Shown here: positions 54,906 to 64,000 of the stretch, one piece after another
Numbering within the stretch: the stretch's first letter is position 1
Layout of the letters: each line of letters begins with the position of its first letter
NCBI RefSeq assembly: GCF_019393635.1
Contig: NC_057866.1
Location: 3,188,223 to 3,252,222, forward strand
Direction: 5' to 3'
DNA from: Dromiciops gliroides
Taxonomy: Eukaryota; Chordata; Mammalia; Microbiotheria; Microbiotheriidae
Length of the DNA stretch: 64,000 nt
Notes under the pieces: model-generated
Told to the model about the DNA's origin: nothing
The model's database searches: none
What the model saw: the letters and a program-made list of their open reading frames with translations, nothing else
Program-made: the position numbers and the translations under genes

Positions 54906-54944
54906 TTGCCCATCTGTAGCTTGTCCGCACGCTGTCTCCAAGGA

Positions 54945-55085
54945 TAGTGGAGTGGTTTGCCATTTCCTTCTGCTGATTAAGGCAAACAAGGTTAGGTGAC
55001 TTACCCAGGGTCACACAGCTAGCAAGTGTCTGAGGTCATATTTGAACTCAGGTCTTCCTGACTCTATCCACTTCACTGCCTAAGG
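54945..55085 (-). repeat. SINE/MIR element, reverse
   Basis: 'gtggtttgccatttccttctg', 'aggtgacttacccagggtcacacagctagcaag' and 'gaactcaggtcttcctgac' in reverse order. It belongs to the longer SINE type with the extended tail. Confidence 0.8.
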
Positions 55086-56145
55086 GGAATGTACCAGATC
55101 CCAACAAGTAAAAGAATTGTGTCTCTGGTGTCATTTTTCCTAGGAGAGGCCTCGTCAGACTCCTCAGTTGTTCGGGTTTTCTTGGTGGCCTGAACCTCTG
55201 TTGGAGCATAAATCAGTCCAGGCTTTCCCCTCCATCGTCCCTGCCTTGTGATAATGGATATTAGGCAGCAGTGACCCACCACATGAACGCAGAGAGGAAA
55301 TGTCTCTCCCATAACAGGAGGCACTTAACAAATGCTTGTTGGAGTCCACTGGGTGGGGGCACTGCTGGTGGCTCGCTCCCCTTTGCTCCCAGCTCTCATG
55401 GGGGCCTGCCCCCCCATCTGCTGGACTTTTGCTCTCACAATCTTGTCTTGGATCTTCCCTGTCTGCCTCAGGGCCCCTGCCCAGCTCCTCTCCCTGACCC
55501 ACCTGCCCCTAAGAGGGTCTCCAGTTGGCTCCTGCTCTCTGTGAAGGCTGTGAAGGGGCCAGGCAGGCCCTCCTGGGTGGGGGCCCCCGCTTAGGGCTGG
55601 CGGGCAGGGGGGTGAGGGCACTGCCAAGCACCAGAGAGCTCCAAAGGCCTACAAGGAGCGGCCAGACCCGGTCACTTTTAGGCTCATGTGTAGTCTGAAG
55701 ACCTTCAGGCCACACTCCCTCCTTCTCACAGCTGAGGGGACTCGCCCAGCAGGGTCAGTAAGTGTTTGAGGTGAGATTTGAACCCAGACCTTCCAGGCTC
55801 CAGGCCACCTGCCCCACACTGCCTCTCAACTCCTCACCTAATGTGGCTAGAAGGGTCAGAGCCCGGCCAGGCTGGAAGAGGGTCATTGCAGAGCCCCCAC
55901 GGGATCATTGGAAGGCTGACCCAGTTCCTTGTGTCGCCAGGCTACCTCCTGGGCAGGCCCAGACGTGACTGAGAAGCTGCTGGGGTGGGGGCGCATTTGG
56001 TGGCAGAGAGGATGAGGTTAGCCTGGGGCGGGGGACCTGGGGTGTCTAGAGGAAGTGCCCTCAGGACAAGCCTCCCCAGGAGACCCCTCTTTCCTTCCTC
56101 TTTCCAGGTGGGCGGCTCCCTTGGAGAGACTTTGTTCTGTCTCTC
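55086..56145. other. GC-rich unique DNA
   Basis: A reverse MIR trace at about 55720-55830 ('gaggtgagatttgaacccag'). An 'aggcacttaacaaatgcttg' MIR/L2 end lies near 55320. No exon recognised. Confidence 0.4.
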
Positions 56146-56149
56146 CCTG

Positions 56150-56262
56150 CCCCAGGGAATGGTAAATTACATCCCCCGGCTTCCTTTCAACCCCGGAGCT
56201 AAAACCGCTTTATGAGGGTTAATTAACTTGGCTGCTCAACAGCCCGGGTGGCCCACCACGCA
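56150..56262. promoter_or_regulatory. Candidate conserved non-coding block
   Basis: 'ctaaaaccgctttatgagggttaattaacttgg' contains a palindromic homeobox-type TTAATTAA at 56219-56226. The block is non-repetitive and unlike its surroundings. Function is inference only. Confidence 0.2.
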
Positions 56263-56269
56263 TTCCCTT

Positions 56270-56520
56270 TTTATAGGTAGGTAAACTGAGGCCCCAGAGA
56301 AGGGGTGCTCTCACCTGGCCAGGAGGGACCAGGGATGGCTGAGTTTGAGGGCTGGCCCAGGGAAAGTTGTCAAACTTCCCCAGTGGTCATGTGACCTGGA
56401 GAAACCTAGAACCCATCATCTGGACTGGAATGGACTTGAGAGGCCACCTGGTGCGACCCACCATCTACAGATGGGTAAACTGAGGCCTAGACTGGTCCCA
56501 AAGACAAATGCACTGCTTTG
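56270..56520. repeat. MIR traces, reverse
   Basis: 'taggtaggtaaactgaggccccagag' near 56275 and 'ccatctacagatgggtaaactgaggcc' near 56461 are reverse MIR cores. Confidence 0.6.
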
Positions 56521-56632
56521 GGACCATAAATAACCCAGTTTCTCCAATCCCTGGGTCAGGGAACCTTTCCTGCCAACCCCCGGGGCCCAGACTCTGGAGA
56601 GCTAGAAGCTGCTGTCCACACAGCTTCCCCCT

Positions 56633-56700
56633 GGCATCCCTGCCGTGGCATCCCTGCCGTGGCATCCCTGCCGTGGCATCCCTGCCGTGGCATCCCTGCC
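56633..56700 (+). repeat. 14-bp tandem repeat, GGCATCCCTGCCGT x 4.9
   Basis: Four perfect copies start at 56633, 56647, 56661 and 56675; a fifth, 12 bases long, starts at 56689. No variation between copies, so it is recent. Each copy has one CpG. Confidence 0.97.
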
Positions 56701-57505
56701 CCTGGCTCTGGACAGGCCAGGAGATAAGGCCCAGATTCCAAGAAAGTCTTCTCATACCTCCCTCTGACAAGTAGCATTGCTGATGCTACCTGCAGCCCCA
56801 ACCAGCCCCACCCAGCCTTGTTTAGTTGAGGCAAGGCAGGATGATTCACTGACCTTAGGACTGAAAGTGTCTTCAGAGGCTATTAAATCCCCTGTTACAA
56901 TGAGGCTTCATTTGGATACCTCCAATGATGGGGAACTTACTACCTAACAACGCAGTGCATTCAAATGTTAGAACCCCATCTTGGGCCTCCTTCTGTCCCG
57001 GCCTTAAGCCACCTGAACCAACCTTGCCCATGGTGCTGGCCATGGCCACCCCATGTGGGTGAGGCTGGTCTTCATGGGCCTGTTGACTTTGAAATGGGGA
57101 CTGGGCATTATTTTTCCTTCTGGACACTCGATGCAGGAGACTGGAAACAGGAAGCAGCAGCAGAAAGAATCTGGGTTCAAATTCCTGTCTGCATGACCTT
57201 GGCAGGCCTGGGCCTCTCAGGAAGTGCACTGAGCTGGGCTGGAAGCAGGCAGGGATGGGGAGGGAAGTCTCGGGGTCCACAGCCCTAGGGGACCCAGGTT
57301 CACCATACCCGGATTTCCCCATTTTACAGAGAGGAGAACTAAGTCCCAGCTCAGCTCTTGCTGGCCAAGGGACTACAGGCCCATCCCTTCCCCACCGGGC
57401 CCCTCTGAAGGGGCCCAGGAACAGCTGAGCCTGCCTGGAGTGAGAGGAGGTGGCGAGAATGTCTGCAGATGAGGCCCTTGCTGCCAGCCCCTCCCTATGG
57501 CCCCA
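56701..57505. other. Unique DNA with old repeat traces
   Basis: 56850-56950 resembles an old MIR-like/LINE segment ('gatgattcactgaccttagg'). A reverse MIR trace lies near 57325-57345. No exon recognised. Confidence 0.4.
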
Positions 57506-57509
57506 TGGT

Positions 57510-57660
57510 GACCAGCCCACAGCCTAAATATTTACTGCCCGGTCAAAGGCTCGGGGCTCGGCAGGGCACCTGATGACTCAGGTGGCGGCCAGGCTTTGAG
57601 GGACCCCACCAACCCTCCCGGGTCTATCGCTAACAAGCTGCCTCTGGTCTATCAGTGACA
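57510..57660. promoter_or_regulatory. Candidate regulatory block with AP-1/E-box palindrome
   Basis: Within a non-repetitive block lie an AT-rich MEF2-like CTAAATATTTA, a nuclear-receptor-like GGTCAAAGG (57541-57548 region), and the perfect inverted repeat CACCTGATGACTCAGGTG at 57567-57584. The palindrome has two E-boxes (CACCTG, CAGGTG) around an AP-1 site TGACTCA. Regulatory function is inference. Confidence 0.25.
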
Positions 57661-57984
57661 TGCTGCCTATCTCCAAGGCTTGGGCGTGGAGGGGGCAATC
57701 TCACTGGGAGAACAGATAGCAAAAGGGAAACTGGTCACACACACCCCCGTTCTCCCAGAAGGCTGGCATTCTCCCTCCCCTCCCCCCAGGAGAATTGCTC
57801 AGAGATCCCAGCTCCCCAGTCTGCATGGCCTGGCTGGGCCAGAGGGGACTGCGGTCCTCCCTCTGAGCGCACCTGGTGCAGTAGAGCCGGGGCAGTGGGG
57901 GATGTAGAAAGACAGCCCAGGCTGGAGAGATCTGGCCTCAGATCCTGCTGCCTCTGTCAGACACTACCTGATCTGTGAAATGGG

Positions 57985-58350
57985 CCGCCACCACACATGG
58001 GTACATGAATGTAAAACTGTTCTGTACATACCGGCACTTCTCAATTCTTTCCCTGTTCGTATAGTTGATGTGTGTGTTTATGAAGGTCAAAAGAACTTAG
58101 TCTCTCAAAGTCGTTCTCAAGAAATATGCTGTTCCTTGTACGGGGTTCTCCTGGTTCTGCTCACTGAAGTCTCCCAGGCTTTTCTGAGAGCCTCCTCCTC
58201 ATTTCTTATAGCGCAGCCGTGTTCCATCACCATCACAGGCCACACTCATTCAGCTGGTTCCCAGTTCTTTGCCACCACAAAGAGCCGCTATAAACATTTT
58301 AGAACGCAGAGGTTCTTTTCCTTTTTCCCTAATCATCTTTAGAAATAGAC
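57985..58350 (-). mobile_element. L1 3' end, reverse (3' part of an inverted L1)
   Basis: The + strand reads reversed L1 3' sequence: 'gttctcctggttctgctcac', 'cttttctgagagcctcctcctc', 'tcagctggttcccagttctttgcc' and 'gccgctataaacattt'. Confidence 0.75.
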
Positions 58351-58490
58351 CAACCAATCAACTATCAGATTGGCTAAAACCAAGGGGAAAGTGACAGAGT
58401 GGACGCTAATTCATCGTTGGTGGAGTTGTGAACGGTTCCAACCATTTTGGGGAGAGATCTGGAATTGTGCCCACAGTTATTAGAAGTCTT
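58351..58490 (+). mobile_element. L1 5'-inverted segment
   Basis: The + strand now reads forward L1 ORF2 end: 'actatcagattggctaaaacc', 'ttggtggagttgtgaac' and 'ccaaccattttgggg'. It directly adjoins the reverse L1 piece, the arrangement produced by twin priming. Confidence 0.72.
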
Positions 58491-58710
58491 AGCTTCCTAC
58501 CAAGCTCAGCTCGGGGGGTGCTTCTTACAGGAAGCGTTCCCTGGTTCCCCTGTGTCCGGGGTCTCTACCTCCTCAAATCTCATACTTATTTCTGTGTGTG
58601 CGCCTGTTGGAGTCGTGATAGGACAAAGCTCGCAGAGGACAGGGATTGTTTGAGTTTTGTCTCAGTAGCTTCGGTCCAGGTACAGGCACCTGTTCATTGA
58701 CCTAAACTGA
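58491..58710 (+). repeat. L2-type LINE 3' fragment
   Basis: 'aggaagcgttccctggttcccc' near 58530 and 'gcagaggacagggattgtttgag' near 58631 fit the L2 3' pattern. Confidence 0.55.
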
Positions 58711-61700
58711 ATTCCCAATGCCCCCTGTGTCCAGTCTCCCTCCAGGACCCTCTGCTCCAACCTGGAGGCCTAAGGAGCGGCCTGGAGAGCCGGGGAGGTT
58801 GCAGGGCTGGGGGCCGCCTCTGCAGCCTTGGTGACATGTTCCCTGCCCCCATTTCCTTTCAGCCCCTTCTGGGACACAGGCCTGTGACTGAGTATGATGG
58901 GGAGGAAAATTCAGAAGCTAACTCTGCCACCTCCTCCCCCTCCCAAAATAGACCCCAAGTGTCAGCGAGCAGCCAGGCCCGGCCTCTGGAGATTTCTAGC
59001 GAGCGGGGAAGACAGAGCTGTTGTTGTCTTCTGTTGTAACACGTCACAGCTGGTGACGCAAGTGTCCCCAGGCAGGAGCCCTGAAGAAAGGGGCCTTCTC
59101 TTGTGCCCTTCTCAACCTCCAGCCCCCATCACAGAGCCCGGTCCTGGAGAGCCCTGTGGCAGAGGAGGAGACTGAGGATCTGGGCCCTCTCAGGGGGCCA
59201 TGGCTTTTCATCCCAGCCCTTTATTTTGTAGGAAAGACCTCTGAAGGCCAGAACAGGGAAGGAACCTGCCCAAGGTCACGGAAGGAGGGAGTTCCAGAGA
59301 TTCAAACCCAGGGCCTTGAGAAAAGCACACACAGGGTCAGCAGCAGCAATGTGGGTGTTGGGGCAAGTGAGTTGCCAGCAGGGATTGGGTGGTCTGGGCT
59401 GCTGAGGGCTCCCGTGGGGTGCAGCCACTGAGAACGGCCAGTTCTTCTTGCTAGCTAGACGACAAACATCATTGTTTCCAGGCTTCATTTGAAGCTCGAG
59501 GGCTCTCTGAGGCCTTTCAATTTCAGCACCCTGAGACAACATGCCAGAGGCCCCACCCTGGTTACAACTCTATTTCTTGACTACAGGATTTGGTTGCTAT
59601 AGGCTCTCCCTCCACCAGGGCAGATCGGCACTCCCCTCCAGCCCATTAGGTGGTCCCAGGAGCTGCTAGGGCTGACAAAGTTCATCCCAAGGGGCGCCTC
59701 TGGGCCGGGGGCTCTCCAGCATTTGGTGACCTCCCCCATGCCCCCTGTCAAGAGGGCCTTCCCAGATGCCCAAGAGCAGCAGAGCCCCAGCAAGCTCAGC
59801 GCTCCCTTCATCAACAGGACACCTCTTCTCCCCCAGATTCCTGTGACTCCAGGGGAGCCCCAGCACTCCCCTCTCCCCGGGCCACTCTGGAACACCCAGC
59901 CACATTCTTGGCTTTGTTCCTCCAGTCCTGCCCTGGGACTTTGACTTCCCCAGAATCAATGCAGCCGGAAGGCCCAAAGAGCAGGCAAGTCCCCCACCCA
60001 CAACCCCCTGCAAATGGGACTTGCTTTCTGGGTGAAGCGGATGATGCAAGGTGATGTCACTGTGAGAAAGTTCCAGAGTCCTCAAACAGGGACATTCCCC
60101 TTGGGGGAAGGGGGTTGGGAAGAGCCCTGAGCTGGGAATCGGGAGCTGCACTTGAGCACTCTGATCCCAGTCTCTGGGCCTCAGTTTCCCTCTCTGTGAA
60201 CCGAGGAGGTCCAAGGGCCCTTCCTGCTCTCAGGGCTAGGGTTGGAGGGTTGGAGACCTGGGCTGGCCCCTGCTAGAGCTGAGCTCTCCCCTCCCAGACT
60301 TTGTTCCCTGATATGAGACCAGCTTCTGAGGACCCTGAAGGGGACACTAGTGGCTTCACTGTGAGCTCTTTCTGAGGGGCTGAGCTCTGGAACCTTCCAG
60401 GGCCCTGTCCTCTCCCCCACTCCCGCCCTGCCCCCCACAGCCTTATCAGCAGCTGGGGCAGAGGCAGGGACTTCCGGCTGACAAAGGATCAAGGAGGATT
60501 CCAGGAGGGGAGGGGTTGGTTCTGCTATCCTGCTGCTCTGCCTCGCAGATGGGATGGGAGAAAGGGGAGGGGGTGCCAGGGGCTCAGGGCCTCAGCACCA
60601 TCCTCTGCCCCCTCTGCAGGGGGCCTTCTGTTCATTCCTGATGCAGCACCTGGGAGGCCAGTCCCCCCCTCCCCCCTGCTGTGCCCCTCCCTGCCCCCCC
60701 TCTCTGGTCTGGTCTCAGACAGTATATACATGGCAGCCAAGGGGCAGCGCACATCACCCACCCCACCCCACTGGCCCTCAGATAAGACACAAACACAATT
60801 GTCATGGGAGTCAGGATAGACAGAGGTTGTAGGGCATCTGGGAATGGGGGGGAGGGCCACAGGGGCAGGAATTCCCAGTCTCCCCAGCTGCCTGAGCTCT
60901 GCACCCTAGAGACCAGCAACCTCGAGAGGGGAGGGAGTGGCCCAAGATGACACGGACCCAGTGCTCTTCCTGTCACATCACAGCAGAGCAGGGCCGAGAA
61001 CCTGCCTTCCCGGCCACCTCGAGGACCACAGTGGGCCTTTGGGTGTCTGGGTCAGTCTGGTCTTTCACAGAGCCTGCGGTTCATGTGTTCCGCCACTGTT
61101 CTGCTTCCCTGCCCCCTAGATCACAGAGCTAAAGCTGGTCATGAATTCCCTCATTTTACAGAGAAGGAAACTGAGGCCCAGAGAAGAGCTGTGACTTGCC
61201 CAGGGTCATGTAGGCAGTCCATGGTTGAGCCCCTTGCCCGTGGTGGGGGGTGGGGAGACTGGGGCACCAGACAGCAGCTGGGACCTGGGGGAGGTCCAGC
61301 TGTCACTTGAGGAGGCTATCCTCAGTCACTGGAGCTAGGGGCTGTGCGTGGGGGCTGTGGCTTCTCCTTGGTTGGGCAGACCAATGGCCTGCACCTGTCT
61401 GGAGCATCTGGCCCCAGCCATCCCCCTCTGAGTCCCCCTCCCACTGCAGGGATTAAAGCCCTGGGGCCCCGGGCTCAGCCAGCAGACAAGGGCAGCTGTG
61501 TGGGCCACCCAGGAGAGGAAGCCCATTCCTGGGAGCCCCAGGGCCTTGGTTGTTCCTACCCCAAGAAGACTGGACAGACTCTGCTAAGTACCTACTGTGT
61601 GCATAGCCCAGGCAGCTGGAGTCAAACTCTACCTCCACCTGGCCCTGGTTAGCATGGACAGCGGGGCCTCAGTTGCCCAGGCCCCTGGTTTGGCTGCCAG

Positions 61701-62815
61701 GCTGGAGGCATGCCCTGCCCTTGGGGTTGAGTAAAGGCCAGGGAGTTAGGCTGCTCCTACAGTTTGGGGCTCTCTCCATAGGGAGGGAGATCTCTGTGAT
61801 CCTGGGGACCTACAAAGGAGAGGGAAGGCCCTGGGGTCTTTCTGACCCCAGGCCTGAGTCAAGGGCAGGGACTCCCCTGAATATAACACACACATGTACA
61901 TGTATGTGCACACAGACACACACGCACACACACACACAGACTTTAGTCATCTCACCCTACCTCATCTTCCTGACCTGATTTAGTTTGGAAGCCAAATGGC
62001 TGTGGGAGAGAGGACAAGAAGCTTCAGGCCCAGGACCTTCCAACCTGATTGGGCATCGTGAGCCTTGCACTCAGGACTCAGCACCACAGCCAAGTGAGGT
62101 CCAGGAGAGGGATGGGACTTGTCCAGACAGACCCCGACTTCCAGCCCAGGGCAGCCCCTCTCTATGCCTCAGTTTCCCCATCTATGAGCTGAAGGAGTTA
62201 GTGTGATGATTTCCAAGGTCGTTTTCAGCTGTGACCCTCTCTTTTCACTCTGAGTGGGTGGTCCCCATGATAGGCCAGCTCCTTTTCTCTCCTTGTCTCC
62301 ATCTTCCTCCTGACCCTGTGCAGGTCTCATGCCAATCATAACTCACATCGCCACAGTACGCCCCAAGAGCTCCGGGAGGAAAGAGGGCCAATATCATTGC
62401 TCCCATCTTATAGAGCGGAAAACCAAGGCACAGGTGGGGGAAATGATTTGCCCAAGGAAGCATAACTTGTAGAGACAGAACCAGGGCTTGAACCCAAGGC
62501 TCTACAGTCAGCATTCTTTCCTTCACACCAGCCTGTCCACCATTCCAATAGCTGGTCAGCCCCCAAGCAGCTCTCCTGGCCATCTTGAGGCACTGTTTGC
62601 CTGAGCAGCCTGGCATCTGCTCCCCAGGGCAAAGGGCAAAGAACAGAGGCTATGCCCCCAGTATCTCTTCTGAGACACATAAGAGGAGGGTCACCAGTAA
62701 TGGTGGCCACATGCAGGTTCCTACCCGGCTTTTCCCTGTCCAGAGCCTCCCTGGCTGACAGGCTGGGCCAGAGGACAGCTCCCTGTATCCTGGCCCAACC
62801 GAGCCAGGGCAGGCT
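58711..62815. other. GC-rich DNA with scattered MIR, no gene recognised
   Basis: Reverse MIR copies at about 59140-59320, 61130-61240 ('cattttacagagaaggaaactgaggcccag') and 62380-62530. Forward MIR copies at about 60120-60240 and 62150-62240. No open frame here has splice sites plus recognisable similarity. Confidence 0.45.
61886..61940 (+). repeat. Imperfect (CA)n microsatellite
   Basis: CACA units mixed with CATG/TATG, cleanest at 61918-61938. Confidence 0.9.
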
Positions 62816-62819
62816 GTCT

Positions 62820-62960
62820 CTTGGGGTAATTTTTAATTGAATGATTCATTCACTTGGGGAAAATGCCTCCTTAAGGAGTGAAAACCCCAGGGATCATTGA
62901 TTGTCAAGCTGGAGTCATCTGCCTTTGAAGGAGATGGTGTCGCTGGGGCAGGGAGGAGGG
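62820..62960. promoter_or_regulatory. Candidate conserved non-coding block
   Basis: 'ggtaatttttaattgaatga' then 'ttcattcacttgggg', and later 'gatcattgattgtcaagc'. It is AT-rich in a GC-rich region, with several homeobox-type TAATT and a PBX-like TGATTGTCA core. Called by texture only. Confidence 0.22.
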
Positions 62961-62974
62961 GCCCAGAGAACGTT

Positions 62975-64000
62975 TGTATCTTATCAGAACCACCAGAGTT
63001 TATTGAGCAGCGACGCGGTCAGACCTGGGCCTTAGGAAAATCACTTGGGTGGCTGAGTGGAGGATGAGCTGGATGGGAGCGCCCGAGGCAGGCAGAGCCC
63101 CCGGCAGGTGTGAAGAGGATTCTTATCAGTTATCCTTTATTAATATGGTTTGCACCAGCTCTGTGTGCTCCACAGCTGCTGTAGAGGTCAGCCGGCCTCC
63201 AGGAGGCTCCCGGACGCCCAGTGCTTAGACCCTCCCCAGGGCTAAGCCCATCTTTGGAGTTCCTCTGACTTACCTGCTCACAGAAATCTCAAACTGCCCT
63301 TCCCTGGAGAGCTCCCGCTGCCTCCCTGAGGCTGGTCCTTGGCTGAACTCTGTCACCTCCTCCCCCTCCCTCCTACCCAGGACCGACCGCGTTTCTTTCT
63401 AAAACCTTTTGAGATTGGGGTGCATTCTAATAGTCCCGTCGTGAGGCTGTTGGTGGCAGCACCATAGAGAAGGGAGCACAATGCAGCGACATGAGGAAGG
63501 GGAACCGACAGGGCTTGACAAATGATTGGATAGGGAGGGGAAGAGACCAGGGCGTTCAGCAAGGGGAAGATAGCGGCTGTTTGGGACATGTCACGCTCTC
63601 AAGCATGTCTGCTGAAAAGCACCTTGGGAGCCTGGGGGGCACGGAAGGTGGACTTGAGAATGAGTCGCCAGCATGGAGCTGGTTGTGAAATCCAGATTAG
63701 GTCGGGAGGGAGAAGGGAGCCCAGGGCAGAAGCTGAGGCTGGGAGCCAAGGAGGCTGAGGAGGAACGGGCAGAGAGGGAGGAGGAGAACCAGGAGAAAGG
63801 CACGTGGATGAGGGTGTCCCCAGAGCCTGGAGAGAGGAGAGGATCCAGGAGGAGAGAGAGGCCCACAGTGTCAGGGGCTGCAGAACAAGGCCCAAGAAAA
63901 ATCCACTGGGTCATTGGTGACTTCTGAGAGGACAGTCTTGGTGGGAGCCAGACAGTAAGGGGTTAACAGGGGGCCTTTTAAAGAAGCCTCCCCGAAAAGG
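62975..64000 (-). mobile_element. CR1/L3-like LINE fragments, reverse, reaching the window end
   Basis: 62985-63110 matches the same block as 29490-29590 ('cggtcagacctgggccttagg', 'gaggatgagctggatggg'). 63480-63640 holds further 3' ORF sequence. 63700-63960, on the minus strand, encodes a FSWFSSSLSARS-like stretch comparable to the LSWFSSYLSGRS pattern of CR1-clade RTs. About 63120-63480 between them is unrelated. The frame is degraded throughout. Confidence 0.6.

Larger units (their letters stand above)
41032..64000 (+). other. SLC22A18: SLC22A18 intron 4 and/or downstream flank
   Basis: Begins with a good donor, so at least the first part is intron. The six remaining coding exons known from human (second half of the transporter) were looked for by their protein motifs and not seen. 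Either this is one intron longer than 22.9 kb, the gene is broken here, or the assembly is misjoined. Sub-elements are listed separately. Confidence 0.5.

Noticed and set aside
56641..56700. 14-bp repeats as a CRISPR-like array
   Set aside because: Units are directly adjacent without spacers, in a mammalian genome.
41032..64000. PHLDA2 or NAP1L4 downstream
   Set aside because: No PH-domain exon or NAP-family exon recognised on either strand.

Overview
This is mammalian genomic DNA, almost certainly from a marsupial. The evidence is many copies of a tRNA-derived/CORE SINE (head GGGGCAGCTAGGTGGC, ending CCCCAATTGCCTCAC plus an A-rich tail) and marsupial-type LINE-1 3' ends. The form of the SINE tail looks Australian (dasyurid or diprotodont) rather than South American opossum; that is an inference from recall, not a database result.

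The only protein gene I can support is SLC22A18 (also called ORCTL2, TSSC5 or BWR1A), a major facilitator superfamily transporter, on the + strand. Four coding exons lie at 24441-24608, 27328-27425, 28286-28431 and 40899-41031. They have correct splice sites, a consistent phase series (0, 2, 1, 2) and an open reading of 181 codons covering the first five membrane segments and MFS motif A. The C-terminal half was not found in the 23 kb that follow, so the remaining exons probably lie beyond 64000. In eutherians this gene sits in the CDKN1C-SLC22A18-PHLDA2 part of the KCNQ1 imprinted domain; neither neighbour is recognisable here.

Layout. 1-24 kb (upstream): old L2 and MIR copies, a 5'-truncated L1 with clear target-site duplications, a pair of CTCF-like motifs near 5.9 kb, many SINEs, a pile of L1 3' ends with a solo-LTR-like insert (15.8-19.3 kb), and a 55-bp tandem repeat (21.1-21.6 kb). 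24.4-41 kb (gene): intron 3 is 12.5 kb, inflated by a minus-strand CR1/L3-like LINE (29.1-32.8 kb) and a near-full-length but dead L1 (32934-39581) that itself holds SINEs and an inverted L1 fragment. Long CT tracts before exon 2 and a GA tract after exon 3 are complementary in the pre-mRNA. 41-64 kb: intron 4 and/or flanking DNA, GC-rich from about 47 kb, with scattered MIR, L2 and L1 pieces, tetranucleotide repeats and a few complex-looking unique blocks that could be regulatory.

No rRNA, tRNA gene, CRISPR, operon or bacterial feature is present, and I see no undescribed protein system. Most long open frames here are chance products of GC-rich or low-complexity DNA, or fragments of retrotransposons. 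Repeat family names are by recall of consensus patterns; boundaries of old copies are approximate.
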